A stretch of 64,000 nt of DNA. Source: Sitta carolinensis (taxonomy: Eukaryota; Chordata; Aves; Passeriformes; Sittidae). The notes under the pieces were generated by a model, which was not told where the DNA came from, searched no databases, and was given only the letters and a program-made list of their open reading frames with translations. This document shows positions 48,544-61,798 of this stretch, one piece after another. Every line of letters starts with the position of its first letter. The first letter of the stretch is position 1. The stretch is taken from contig CM063284.1 of the NCBI GenBank assembly GCA_032173965.1, forward strand, positions 131,245,125-131,309,124, given 5' to 3'. Made by a program: the position numbers and the translations under genes.

Positions 48544-51500
48544 GTAAGATTTTTATCTATAAATTAGAATACATAGATGAAAGTGAAACAGAAAAATTAT
48601 ACATTATAATTAAACTTTTTTTTTTTTTACATGAAACCTTATCTGTTAGAACATATGTATTGAAGGGAGATTAGCCAAACAACATCCAGAAGAAGCAGTC
48701 ACACATGGGGAAAACTCGTGCTACTGTTAAGTGCCATAAAATATGATTTAATTGCTGTTGGTCATAAGCAGTAATGTGAGCACCCATATCACGATTTTCC
48801 TATTTATTGCATAATAGCAATAAAATTATGGTCTCTCCTAATTTGAATATTAGATAAGTTTTTCATCTCTTCATTTTATGTGTGATCTCCCTTAGTAGTG
48901 AAACTTATAACTGCTCAACAGTTTCAGTTGTTTAAATAGTCTTGAGAGTCCATGGATTCCTCTTTCTAGAGCTTATATGCTAATTCTATGTAAAGAGTCA
49001 TTTCTGTATATGCCTTGTGACTGGAAGTGAAACACAGACATAGCAGTTTTTGTATTCCATCTGTTTTAAATACAGAAAGTTAAGAAAAGCCAGTACAGTG
49101 ATACTATTCATTCATAAAATAAATATTTGAATATATATTAACTTACAACAGAGATATCACTTCCCTCTGTAATTCCCTGATAAGGAATTGCCTTTTGCAA
49201 ATATCATGGCATTTGTAATTAATTTTATTTTAATCTGTGTGCTTAGTAGACTTTTCTTTTTTATTTATTCCTGAGATAACTATGAAAGTATTTCATACAA
49301 ATTTGGCATTAAGCAGATATATTTTCCTTAAAATCCAGAAAAAGAATGTATGGTGAGATTAAATGGTCACTCATGTCTAGGGATGCTTTTGCCAGAAAAG
49401 AACTGCAGCTTATTGTAAGGATAGTCTGGAGAATTTTCCTTACTTGATCTTTTCCAAAATTGTTTCAAAGAGCAGCTGAACTGTCTCAGCACAAAACACC
49501 AACACAGTCATTCATCAGATAATAGATTTTTTCCCATTTCTTCCTTGCTGTACTTTTAGCTGGTGTAGTAGGATATATTTAAAAACCAAGAAAGAGTAAA
49601 CTAATCATGGATTCAGAGTTTAAATGGAATTCACAGCAAATGCTGATTTTTTAGATTGTGTTTTAGAAACAAATCCAGTAGAAATACCATTTACTTGTTT
49701 GGATTTTTTTTCTGGCAGTGTCCAATAAATTTCTTAGAGTTTTTTAGCTCACTTTTAATCAGGCACATGTGTTCCTCAGTAAAGCCACTCCCCCACTGCT
49801 GGTGGAGGACTATGGAGATGACAAGGATAGCAGTTGCCTCCTGCTCCCAGGGAATGCCTCCACAGGATTTGCTGTGCTGAGAATTTCCACATAAGGTACT
49901 AAATTGCTGTTAGGATCCATACCATTTTATTTGCTCTTGATTGTAAAGCATCATTCAGCTTGCTGAATTTCAAGAGCATAATCATAGCCTCTGCTTCCTA
50001 GAGCATCTACATTCCTCCAGGAGATGTGGTTAGTTTAAGTCTTCCCAGGTGTGGACCCATAGGCAGTATCATTGTAGCTGAGTGGAACATCTGGACACCT
50101 TGATTCTTTGCTAAAGCAATTGAAGGCTCTGGCCAAGTCTTCTGGAATGCTGTTTGCTGGGCTTCCTGCTGTGGGAAAAGACCTTGGCCCCTGACCTGTC
50201 CTTGTGTCTGAATCACCCTTAGGTCTCTAGTAATACGACTTCATGGTTCCTGTGATGACAAGAGAAAACCATGGCCAAATGGTGAAGCTCTGTGGGGAAA
50301 ACAAAAATTAAGCCAAATTAGACACTACTTACTTCTGAATGGGAGAGACTACTAAATACCCAGGGCCTATATTCTCAGAAGAATCCCTGTAAACTTGATG
50401 TGCTCCATTCCGTTAAGTCAGAGGTTCCCTACAGTTCTTGCCCCTGACTCCTAAAGGTTTGGAGATGTCAGAAACACCAGTTGAAGCCAGGACCCCTTTT
50501 TATTCCTAATCAGCAAGGAAAAATCAGAAGCAAAGAGTATCCTGAGGGATCAGAGGCATGAAGAATAAGACAAGAGTTGAAAACTCAGGAAAATGTCAAT
50601 GGAAATAGAATCCAGGAAAGGAGATGGAGATTAGATGAAGTGTGAGAAAGACAGAACTTGGGATGGAGCAGTCAGGGCAAATAAAGTCTGTATTATATTC
50701 CTGTAAAGTAGATAGTTGTGTCATCTTCATTTTACATTGGAGGAATGGAGGCACAGAAACAGGCTTAAGTTTGTCAAAACTACCCACTAACTTTAAATAT
50801 TTGACCCCGATGTTATTTTCAGGAATTTAACATTTTTGGACTAATGCAACATGTTATTCACAGCTCTGTAGCCATCACTTGCATTCTTGCAAATCCAGAT
50901 ATTTGGGGTTTCAGGTATGTCTATCTGAACAGTTACAGTGTGAAAGCTGATGTTTCCTTGAAGATACTGATATTATTGTCTTGCCCAAAATCAAATAAGG
51001 ACCCTGTGATATAGAGATAAAATCTAATTCACATCAAGGCTCATGTTCAGATTCTTAACTATGAGTTTACCCTTTCCATTACTTCTGTCCCTTTCCGTGA
51101 TCACCAAACACCTCCTGCAACAGAGGAGGTTGCAGAAATCATTTAGAGAGCAGACTCCATCACAGAAATTGGACTAATAACCAGAGTATCACTGCTTTGA
51201 AATGGGTGCAACAGAAACACTTCAAATATGTACATTATACTTGTGTGGTAGATGGGAAGATTGGTAACAGACAGTAAGAATGTACTTTCAGAAGGAGCTT
51301 GAGTTATTTGGACTCTTGTCATTGAATGCTTTCATTTTCAGAATGACAGAAAGATGAAAAGACAAGAAGTTGAAGTAGGTTTATGTTCACATAAATAAAA
51401 GTACTTGAGAAGTTTTATTATGGGAGAAATTTGTGAGAGCAAAGAAGCTGACTAAGACATTAGGGAATTCTGGTGGTTTGTATGTTAGCAATAATTACCA

Positions 51501-52465
51501 AACGCTTGTAACCATTCTAAAGAGCAGATACATAATATATGTCTTAAAATCATATGTGTTTTTTTTCAACAAGTACCACGCCTACCATGTTAAGTTATTT
51601 AGCAGGCTTCTGTTGTGGGTTCTAGAAGATTACTGTTAATATCTATTCCATAAATTTTGAATACTTTTTCAACCTAGCACATTAAGTAACACATCAATCC
51701 CTAATTGCTGTTGAGCAAAATAGATAATTTTCCACACAATGTTCTCTGAGAAGTAATTCTCCTATATATGATAGAGATTAAATACAAGCAGTGCTGCACT
51801 GGAAAGAAATCATCAAGATTTCTTAATCCCTAAATACTGCTCTGGAGCAAAATAGTTCAACAATTAATTTGACTGAATGGGCCTCCATTCTTTTTCTCTT
51901 TTATTGTCTGTCTGCTGCATTTTAGTACTTTCTGTTAGAGACATAAAATACAAACAGAACAAAAATAGACTCAGAAAGACTGTAATCTAGAGGGTAGCTC
52001 AACTCAGCTCCTGCTTAACGAATCTTGGAGATACATATCCTCAGTGTCATCATGTATTAATGGTCTTCAACATTAATAACTAAACAAGCAAAATAGTCTC
52101 TTCATTAAGTTGTTTTTTAGTATTTCTTCTTTATTATTGAGTGTCGTGTGGTGATTTTCTTCATGCAAGAAATTGAATGTCCTCTAAATAAGCTTATACT
52201 TTAATTTCACTTTTTTTTCTAAAGTTGATTATAATAGGTTTGTTTCATTGTCTTCGTAGGGCCACCAAATAACTATTTTTTTTCAGATACTCCATTGTGT
52301 GTTATTTTCTTAAGCTCTCATTTTTGTCTTTACTAGCAACACTTAATTTGAAATTTCTTAGTTACCTCATTAAAACTTTCTACACCAGTTTTGTTGGGGT
52401 TTTTTCAGTTATGACCACAAGTAATTAAGACCAGCAGCTAATAATGGTTTCCTTTTTTCTTTCAG
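48544..52465 (+). other. MATN2: MATN2 intron 3 (phase 1)
   Basis: 3.9 kb between the vWA exon and the first EGF exon, with gtaaga donor and ttctttcag acceptor. AT-rich; I see no repeat family, exon or RNA gene in it. Confidence 0.8.
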
Positions 52466-52587
52466 TGCCTCATATGTGCAGTATAGTTGAGCATCACTGT
52501 GATCACTTCTGCATAAACACCCTGGCTCCTACCTGTGCAAATGTAAACAAGGATACATTCTGAATGCTGACCACAAGACTTGCAGCA
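52466..52587 (+). CDS. MATN2: MATN2 exon 4: EGF-like domain 1, with apparent 1-base deletion
   Basis: After the acceptor (cttttttctttcag), the split Val codon leads into PHMCSIVEHHCDHFCINT, which has the first three EGF cysteines in matrilin-2 spacing. The frame then breaks: it continues LAPTCANVNKDTF and hits TGA at 52561-52563. Reading one base earlier from the ccc at 52520-52522, the rest of the exon gives GSYLCKCKQGYILNADHKTC, exactly the second half of a matrilin EGF domain with the last three cysteines. The exon is 122 bp, whereas the other two EGF exons here are 123 bp. A single C appears to be missing from a C run (CCC instead of CCCC). Splice sites are intact (donor gtatgt at 52588) and no other damage is seen, which favours a sequencing or assembly error, but a true frameshift cannot be excluded. 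Confidence 0.9.
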
Positions 52588-55500
52588 GTATGTTATCTTT
52601 CTTTTCTCTTTCATACTCTCAAAAAGTGCATAACATCAGTTACCCTTTCTGTTTGGTTCATAAAGGTCTGCACATAATTAATGCTAATCATCAGAATGTG
52701 TCTGGAAACGTGAAGTTGTAATTCTTTTTCTTGCTTTGTGTAAGTGAAGTTCTTACAAATCTTACTGAAATAAATCAAACTAAATTTTATACACAGTTCT
52801 GTAGAGGCACACCGTAACCATATGAAATTTTATTTGAATGTTATTGGTATATTAAGTTCAACAATGAAACAACAACCAAATAAATAACTTTATCATCTCA
52901 AATGAAACTAATTTAGACACTTTAATAACTTTTCCAGCTAGCAACAGTACTGAATGATACAGAAAGGTGCAAAAAACCCCATATTAGAAAACTGTGAAAT
53001 AACCTGACATTCTGAAAAGCTCTTTCCTCACTGCTAGTGGGTTTGCAGCCTTTCAAAGAATGGTTTCAGAAGTCCTGATTATGGTCTTATTCCTCTCTTT
53101 TAAAGTGTTGTCTTTTTTTGGTTTTGAGTAGCTGGCTGCATAGTTTATAATATAAAATTTTATTTCACTTTAATTTTGCTCTTTGTGATCAGTATTTCAT
53201 TAGTCCATTTTAACTTGTTTCCTAGTAATTAACAGCAATTTGCATTAGAGGGATATGCCAAATTTTTTTGTGTATCTATCTTATTTTAAAGAAATTATGT
53301 AATACTATCTCTCATTACTTGTGGAAAATGTACTTGCTAAAAATTCAAGTCTTTATCACACAGCAGTTTACAGGTTCAAATGAAAGTGCATGGAATCAAA
53401 TTAAAGCTGCTAAACTGATTTTAGCCAGAAAAAAAAAAATTGGCAAACATCTTTTCAAGAAACTGTGGGAGACAGTTATCATAAGATCATAGGAGGTACC
53501 TCCTACAATCGATAATTTAGAACTAAGGTGAAGACTGCTGACTCAAATCCAATTGTTGTGTTTGATGTTCTGTAGCTCAGGAGAATGCCTTAAAACTACC
53601 AGTTATCTTGAGATTAGTGGATTCTTAGTCTCTCTTACTTAGAACTGTGTTTAATATTAAATACTAAGCACCAATGAAACAGTGAAAGTATGTGAATCAA
53701 TTTAAAAAAATTAAGTATAAATATTAAAAATTCTTTATTGTCTCCTCTTCTTTTTACTCTGTTACATTTCCATAGTTTTTCTCAGCCAGTAGTTCAGCAT
53801 TTTGGCACTGCATTGCTTCAAATACAAGTTAATTTCCAAGAGTTTTAGAATTGTGAGTAATTTTTCTGCTGGTGACCCATGCATAGTAGCCGCAATATGC
53901 TCCCTCTCCACCATTTTTGAAAGCCCTTTACTGCATTGCTGTACCTTATTTTTTAGCTATGCTTTCTATTAGTTTTCTCCACTTACATCTCACATGATTT
54001 CTTTGATTGAATACCTGCTTTGATCATCAATCAGATTATAACAGATTGCAGTTTGATTGGTATGAAAGGGTAATTAGTCCTTCAATGTGTTTGTAGCCTT
54101 TGGGTTTTTTACATCACCAAATTGTAAACTAATTTTAGCAATTAGCACTGGAAATCTGAGAGTCATCAAACTGGCCTTAAAAGTGCTAGGATGATGCAAA
54201 TCATTGGTGAAGGAGAGAGATGATGCACTATCAGTCTAGAGAAGGTCAAACCATTACATCTAAAATCCCACAGAGACGTAACAGATTTCATGAGGATAGG
54301 GAGCCAAGCCTGCACAAAGGCAACAGCTTAGTTCTGGAGGTAGGGGAACCACAGTGAAAGAAAAATGCACAGTCCATGAGTATTTTAGTTACCTTCACTA
54401 GCTGTTAATTGCCCACAAGTGCACAGAGACAATGGAGTCCTCACTTGACATCTAAGTAAAATAAATCTTCATCATGTTTAAGTATAATACATGATCAACA
54501 TAAACCAGATGTATTCAGCAGCTCTTCCATGAGCAAATAATTTCCTTATATACATGATTTAACACTTTCTGAATTAAATGGTGCAGAAAAGATGAATGGT
54601 ATGTACCTAATGTTATACTCTCTTTTCATTCTTTTGTAACTATACTTAGACTCTATTTTTATTCTTCTGTTCACTTTTTTTTCTAATGTTGTGAGAGTCT
54701 GTGCTATAGTACTCAGTTCTTTAAAGCCCTTAACCAAATGGCTTCAATCAGCAATGAACAGACAACTTTGCTTCAGGCTGGGAAATGGTTTGTTTGTTCA
54801 ACTTAAAATATACTTTCATTTATCTAATTATGATGGTTTTGCATCCATGAAAAGATGCTCCTTTCGTGTACTGTCTTCTAACTTTTCTAGAGAAGAGTGT
54901 TTGTGTCAGATAATGGGTGTTCTTTTCTTATTACACTGTATTTGTTTGTTTAACTAATCTCTCCCATTCTTCTCTAGAGATGCTCAAATCTTACATTAAT
55001 AAACAAAATAATACAAAAGAGGAATGTAGCTGAAACAAGCTGGAAAATTATCTATTTGGGGGTGTTTACACTGGAACAAAAGAGTTAAGCGGCTGTTTAT
55101 GCTGTTCATCATGCCGCTTGATATGAAGCAGACAGCTATAAAAGAAAATTTGTTTTTGCTTGGCTGATTCCCTCAAACATGTTCCAAAAGCCTATTTTGT
55201 AGCTGTAAATGACCATTATGTGTTGAGCAGTCCTTGAGCAACACAAAGTACTCTGCTTTCCAGAGCTTTCGCTGGGGAAACTTGGGGTTCTCATAAAGCT
55301 TTAGTCTGTTGAAAAGAAAGCCCTGTGTGCTTTATTTGGCTAGGTGCTGAACTGACCTCGTTTGTCATGGTAATTTTTTTAAGATCTTTTGCATGGGAGG
55401 GGTGTAACTTGCTATGGCATTTTGCATAAAACTGAAAAATTCTAAAACTCAGAAGTTAAATATCCCAAATTTTTTTGCTGTAGTGTTTTCCTTTTCTTTC

Positions 55501-55882
55501 CCTTTCCAACCTCATCATCATTTATCTGGTTATGCAAAAAGAACCAAACAAAATACACAAATAAACACAATTACTTTTCTTTTTTAAAAAATATCCCTGA
55601 AGAATGCCCTTTGAACTTTTTAGGGAAACATGCATCAAGCAACTCTACTAGGCCAAATCGATCCATTAATAGTCTTTGCCTTAGGCTGAAGGAATGAGTG
55701 CCTTAGCTTTGACCGATCCTTTTGGCTTTCACTGTTTTACAGAACATTGGCATGGTCTGTGTTAAAATGATCTCATCTCTAAAGAGCTGTCCATAGCTTC
55801 CTGAAACTTATTTTGATCTATGGTCTACCTGTGCCTTGTAGAAGGTCAAAGAATTTCATACTCATGCAATTATGTGTTGTAG
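52588..55882 (+). other. MATN2: MATN2 intron 4 (phase 1)
   Basis: 3.3 kb with gtatgt donor and gtgttgtag acceptor. AT-rich. The only notable element is a 16-base perfect palindrome at 53490-53505. No exon or repeat family was recognised. Confidence 0.8.
53490..53505. repeat. 16-base perfect palindrome
   Basis: taggaggtacctccta reads the same on both strands. There is no spacer, so it is not a good RNA hairpin, and its function is unknown. Confidence 0.95.
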
Positions 55883-56005
55883 CTCAGGACCTTTGTGCTG
55901 TGGAGAAACATGCCTGTGAGCAGATTTGTGTGAACACACCTGGGTCCTTCGTCTGTCAGTGTTATGAAGGGTATGAGCTTGATGCAAATGGAAAGAGTTG
56001 CATTG
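55883..56005 (+). CDS. MATN2: MATN2 exon 5: EGF-like domain 2
   Basis: A 123-bp, phase 1-1 exon encoding one complete EGF-like domain. After the split codon it reads QDLCAVEKHACEQICVN, then TPGSFVCQCYEGYEL and DANGKSCI. All six cysteines are present in the EGF order, and the QDLCA start and EQ(I/L)CVN block resemble the second EGF of matrilin-2. Acceptor ttgtag and donor attg|gtgagt are standard. The open frame extending upstream (from 55813) and downstream (to 56073) runs into intron and is not coding. These EGF modules form the rod-like spacer between the two vWA domains of the secreted protein. Confidence 0.93.
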
Positions 56006-59000
56006 GTGAGTATGAATTCAACAATTCACATTTTTCTCTTGACACAAACCAAAGCAAAATTCAATATAAATGAGTATCCACTTTAGCCATAGACAATGAT
56101 TTTCTCCTGTGTGAGTGGTACATGAGAAAGAACACGTAATTAACACGTTTGTAGGCCTTTACTGATAATGAATGGTGTCTTGGGAAAATTATTCCAACCA
56201 ATTTCACACAGAAAGTAATTTTCTGTTTTGAAACAACACACATGATGTTTTATTTGAGATCCATGTAGATGGCCAGCAATGTACTGGCATGACATATGCA
56301 GCCATTAAAAAAACAGAGGTGGACAAACTCTGTAGCTCCTCTTCAGACAGAAGTTATACACAGAAAAATCTTGAAAGGGGGAGGTTTGTTGATGTTTTTT
56401 TCACTTGATTTTATGGTGATGTGAGGAGGTATTTCAACCCCTTTTTGGAAAGATGGCTTTAAGGGTAGTTTAGCCACGTTAGGATCCCATACACTACGTG
56501 CCTTTAATTTTCACTGCAGACAATGTGGAAGTAAATATCAGCTCCAAGAATTACAGCTCAAAAGAGAGAGTATGGAAAAATAGTACAATAATTTTTTAGC
56601 ACAAAACATACTTCCCTCTTTATTAGTCTGTAAATACCTCACTCTTCTTCCCTGTTTTTATGTGGTAAATACTTCTAGTATAATCTCTTTTATAAGCCTA
56701 TGTACCTATTCTTTTAAACTTTTTATCCCGTGCTACATTCTGAGAAAATACTGTCTTCTGGTTTCCACTGCAAAAAGCCCTAGTGAGATCTGGATTTTAA
56801 AAATTACATAATTTGTTAGGTATTCTCTCCAGGCAAGCACTTAGATGCATGCTTAATTTCAAACACAAATGGAAGTCCCATGGAAATGAATCCAAGTGAA
56901 TCCTTGGCCTCAAATCTGCCACAGGCTGCCACAATGCTTTTCTCCAACACTCTACTCTTTCTTGTCATTTTTAGACAACTCTAACATGTCCTTCTCTTAT
57001 TACTTTCAAAGAGTTATTGGCTTGCAGGATAACCCTGTTGTGGGATGCAAAACAGGTGACAATTTATGGAACTTTCTGCTTGTAGCTTCACACAGGACAC
57101 ACAAACAAGGTTTTGAGGTTTTTTAGGCCTGGGATAACATGAGGTTTTGAAGAATATTCACTCTGTGCTTACTCTTCAGAAATATTTTCTTTACTTGTAG
57201 CTTTATGATTTCAGTATAGGAGATATAAAGGTCTTGACATAATTTGTCTCCAGCATAATTTGGCCACTTATATATGATTTTAAGAACCTGCTTTTTGAAG
57301 CCAAATTATTTTGAAAATGCAGATATTACTGGTTATTTAGGCAAGTTTTTATGTTCTGGCTCAAATTTTTATATCTAATATTCATCTAATAACTTTAGCT
57401 GACCCAGTTGACCTTTACTTGTATTAGGATAAAGGATATACTTCACTGCTATTTATTTGACTATATCCTAACACAGAAAATCTGTGACTTCTGCTGGTAA
57501 CTTCTCTCATCTCCAGTTCTTTCCTACCATATATTCTAATCCAAAATATTCATGCTTAGTGTCATCAGCTGTTGTTGCTATTTTCTATTAAGTTGAAGTT
57601 CCTTGACAGCCCATGGTATTCTTACCAGGAAGGTAGCTACCAGAGCATCATTCTGGTGAAATTTTTTGTATGTCATGTATAATATTATCCTTTGTAATAA
57701 ATACAAAGTCTATTTTTGTTATTTAAAGCTTCAAAATATTTCTATGCTACTTATTAAATTTCTTGCATTGGTATTTTGTTTTTTTGCCTGTTAATAATTT
57801 ATCCGCAAATTCTGGGGACAGTGCTGTTTGGAGGTGTGATACATCTTTGACATTTTTTTTTTTTCTACCTCCTCACTGACTCTGTTCGGCTTGAAGAGAT
57901 ACACATTTATTATAAGCAGTATTGTAGACATTTAAAGATTTCATATTCTCTCTTCAATTATTTTAAAAATACAGCATGCATGGGTTCACTATCTTGAATT
58001 TTATAGCAGTTTTTCTTCTCTACTTGATTTCTATTCATTTGTATCTTTTAGCAACAAAACATGAATACGTGTGATTCATATGACTGCAATAAACAGCAGT
58101 ATTAATTGGGATTTTTAAGCACATTATTAACATTTCTGGTTTTTTAGTTTTCTTTTGCAGTTGCATATTTGGCCACTTAACTTTTAAATTTATTACTGAT
58201 GTACAAGAATGGTTCAATGTATATTAATTATACTTGATCTATGCAGAACTTAGTTTCTTTACATTTCTTAAATGGGAAAAGCTTGTTTGCATAATTTATG
58301 AATTTGATGCTAATTTGTCTGCAAATCCTACTGTCAGCCTCCAGAATTTGACTTTTCAGGTTTGAACAATTTGAGATTTTTGAGGAGTATGCTATTACGA
58401 AGAATGTACAGCTTCTGCAGATGTGATCACCAATGAATAATCATCCTTGCTGGAAAATTTTTTCAGGGAGACTGTATGTAGTACTGAATCAGTGATTGAC
58501 TCTCACTCAGTTTTCATTACTCCTAAGCTAGATAACCCTTCCTTTCTGTAAAGTATTTATTATCAAATGAGCAGGATCAGAAGAAAGATCTTGATGTACA
58601 TGTATCTGGAGATCAGTGAGAACAATAACAATTTTGCAAAAAAAGCAGTGGCCTCCTTAAGGTTAGTTGCTCCTCCCTTTCCAGGGAATAAAAGAGAATT
58701 TCAGTGGGAAATACACATTGTGATATTCTGGGAAAGAGTCAAAGGTTTCCATCTAAGATAATCTAAGTCTTCTAAAATTTTAACTCCAGCTAAAGCAAAT
58801 GAGAAAGTGCTGAAACTTCATTTCACGGCAGGTTTATTAAATTTTTCTGATGGGCTAATTTAAGGATCAGTGGTGATACTAATTGCTTTATTGACATGTG
58901 CCTGCCAGTTACCTGAATGGCAATAATTATATGAAATCTCACAGCCAGAACTCACAATGTATCCATTCAAGATGACCCCTGAACAACCAATCACTCTGAG

Positions 59001-61675
59001 TGTTTGCAATGCACAGTTTATGAACAAATTTGTAGGCTAAACATTACTTGAAACTGTCTGCTCAGCAGTAAATCTGGCTGGCAGGGCACTATCACTTTGC
59101 CTTTTTTGAACTGTTTTTCACATGGACAAAGTCCTGTCAGTTGAAGTTTGGTGGTAATGAGCTACCCTTTCTCTATCATGCTGGTGGACACTCAGTCTCT
59201 CCACCTTGATGCTGCTGGACATGCTGTCCTCTCTTTCCTGGCACTAGTGCTAGACTGTCTCCATCTTGCTGCAGCTTCTGGGCTTGGATCCTCTTTTCCT
59301 GGCAGTAGTTTGGCTGCTGGCACCTCTCTGCAGTCCTGGCACTGCTGGATTTTTTTGTCTATTTCTTAGGTTCTTACAAGTCTTCCATGAGTCTGCTCTG
59401 TTCTTCCCTCACTTTCTTTTTCATCCTCCTTATGCTTTTACTCAATTTATATCTTTTTCTCCTTCCCTTCTCCTTAACTTCCTTCATCCTCCCAAGCCTG
59501 AGTAACCTCTATAAACATCATTGGGCTGAAACAACCCCTTTTGAGAAAGGTGACCCATGCAGTCCACAGTTCAGAGAGGGCAATGTAAGCACCCAGAGTG
59601 CAGAACTGGTAACTGGAAGTAAAAAATTATGCTCATCACTTACTAATACCAAGTGAGAAAAACAAGGTGGAACAAATATGCAGAGATGACAAGTGAATTA
59701 ATAGTTTGCTCACTAAAAAGGACACTAATAAATCATTTAGAAAAAATTCCTTTGGAAATAGACATGAAATAAAATTCAAAACAGTGAAATCTCAATTTTT
59801 CACATTCTCACATAAATCTCATGACTCAGCATAGAAATATGCTCTTCTCCCAGGGATAGGACATGTGGGAATGGTTCAAAGCCATGCCAGGGAGGTTGAG
59901 ACTGGACATTAGGAAGCATTTCTTTACCAAGAGGATGGTCAAACACTGGAACAGTCTTCCTACAGGAGGTGGATTCTCCAAGCCTGTCAGTATGTGAGCA
60001 GCATTTGGACAAAGCCTCTCACTGGTCAAGCAGTTGGACTGCATGGCCATTGTGTGTCTCTTCAACTGAATATTCTATTCTCACTGTTATAATCATTATT
60101 TGGGCAGTTGTAGGTATTGCAGTAGAAATTAATTTTTGTTAAGGTATAAATGCAGAGGAGGAGGTGACTTTACAGAGACATCCATATGGGCTATTTCCTC
60201 AGCATGATGTTATATAGCACATATTCTTTGGCCTACCTATTTCTTATTGTGTCTTTTAAACTCTTGAAAATATGCATGTGGTTAGAATTAATTTAAGAGG
60301 AAAGCTAATTAATTATATGACACTTTATATCCTTGAAACATGTATTCAGTAAATAGGTCTTAACACAAATCAATTCAGTCTGGAAAAGGAAGGTTCTTGC
60401 CAGGCAAATGGTATCACATGGTAGTCAGTAAGTAGTTTAATTTGACTTGATTCAACACAAATATTCTGAAGGGTTAAAAGAAACTCTTTTCAAACTGGAT
60501 AGATTATCAGATTTCCTGACTAGATGATCTTGACTAAATAAAGTAGCACACCTGAGTGTACATGATTTACATAGGTGGGGCAATTGAATAAAGAATTGAT
60601 TTCATTAAAACTAATTTAAAAAAAAAAAAATCTTTAAATTCCTGTCTCTTAACGAAATTTGTTAAGGATCAGCAGTATAAAGTAGTGAAAAAATTTACTC
60701 AGTTGGCAACGAGGAACCTGTCTTGGTATGAAGCTAAGTGCATAACTGTCTGCTGCAGAAAGAATCAGGTGTATTTTCCTAATGTAGGCCTGGCAGCTCT
60801 TTGTGGGTGGAGCACCAGCTTTGTGACTTATCTTTAATTTCTTCTGACTTCTGTTGTGAAAATGAAGCTTAACCTGCAAAGAAATTTTAAAAATCCTATC
60901 ATTCCTTTAGCAACTTTGAATGTGCTTGACAGAGTAAATTCTGAAGGATTACTTTATTACCCTTTGGCAATCTAACTTTTAAATATGGATTGGAGTAATA
61001 AATGACCAGACTTATGAAATAAGTGACTGGACTGCCTGTGATGTTTTATTTTTTTTCCTTGCAAAAGGCATTATATAAGCAGAATATCCATGAATATCAG
61101 ACTGAAGCTTCCAGGCTTTGCAGTTGTAACTGCTTTGTACAGAACAAATCTGGAACACATTAGAGGAAATGAATGTATTGTGACAGTCCTCTGTGTAGAA
61201 GAAAATGCCAAGATTCTCCTATATACTCAAGCAACAGGAACAGCTCTTGAGAATTAATATAGCTGGGAGGGAACTAAGGAAAAGTAGAGCAATTCCAGGA
61301 CTGGGACTTGTGAGACAGAAGACAGGACTAAATCAAACAAACTTTGCTATGCCCTGGCCGACAGTGTGAACATCTGGACAGAGTTACTTACTGAGACATG
61401 GTTTCCAGATCTGAGAAAACATGTTGAGAAAGCTCCTGACAATCTGAGAGCTGATAAATGTTCAAAGTTGAGAAATGATTAAGGACTCATTAAAAATCTA
61501 ATTTACCAACTAGTGTTGTAAGTGCACTACTTTTTGCAGATAGGCTTTTTAGGACAAAAATTACATCAGCTTTTCCTTTTCTTATAGCTACTGTGTGTCA
61601 CTAGAACCATAATATCTATGCATAATAGTTCTGATTTTTTTTCTAATTGCACATGTTGGTCTTGTTCTTTTTCAG
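56006..61675 (+). other. MATN2: MATN2 intron 5 (phase 1)
   Basis: 5.7 kb with gtgagt donor and ctttttcag acceptor. It contains a CR1 fragment (59841-60080) and, at about 59340-59500, a pyrimidine-rich stretch. No further EGF exon was found in it. Confidence 0.75.
59841..60080 (+). mobile_element. CR1 LINE 3' fragment
   Basis: Plus orientation. Recognisable blocks are gggaatggttcaaagccatg, gagactggacattaggaagc, tttctttacc, ggatggtcaaacactggaac, and a weakened 3' end (ctcttcaactgaatattcta then ttctcactgt). It is more diverged than the copy at 47.5 kb and probably comes from a different CR1 subfamily. Confidence 0.85.
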
Positions 61676-61798
61676 TTGTAGACTACTGTGCTTTGGATAA
61701 CCATGGTTGCCAACATGAATGTGTTAACACTGAGGACTCCTATTACTGTAGATGCCACCCAGGGTTCATTTTAAACCCAGACAAAAGAACTTGCAGAA
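61676..61798 (+). CDS. MATN2: MATN2 exon 6: EGF-like domain 3
   Basis: A 123-bp, phase 1-1 exon for another complete EGF-like domain: [17 protein letters not shown], then [13 protein letters not shown] and [10 protein letters not shown]. Six cysteines are present, and the VDYCA...NHGC.HECVN signature and LNPDK.TC ending are typical of the repeated matrilin-2 EGFs. Acceptor ctttttcag and donor aga|gtaagt-type (A|gtaagt at 61799) are strong. Mammalian matrilin-2 has ten EGF repeats, so the rest must lie downstream of this window. I call it repeat 3 from position; a missing exon before it cannot be excluded from sequence alone. Confidence 0.93.
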
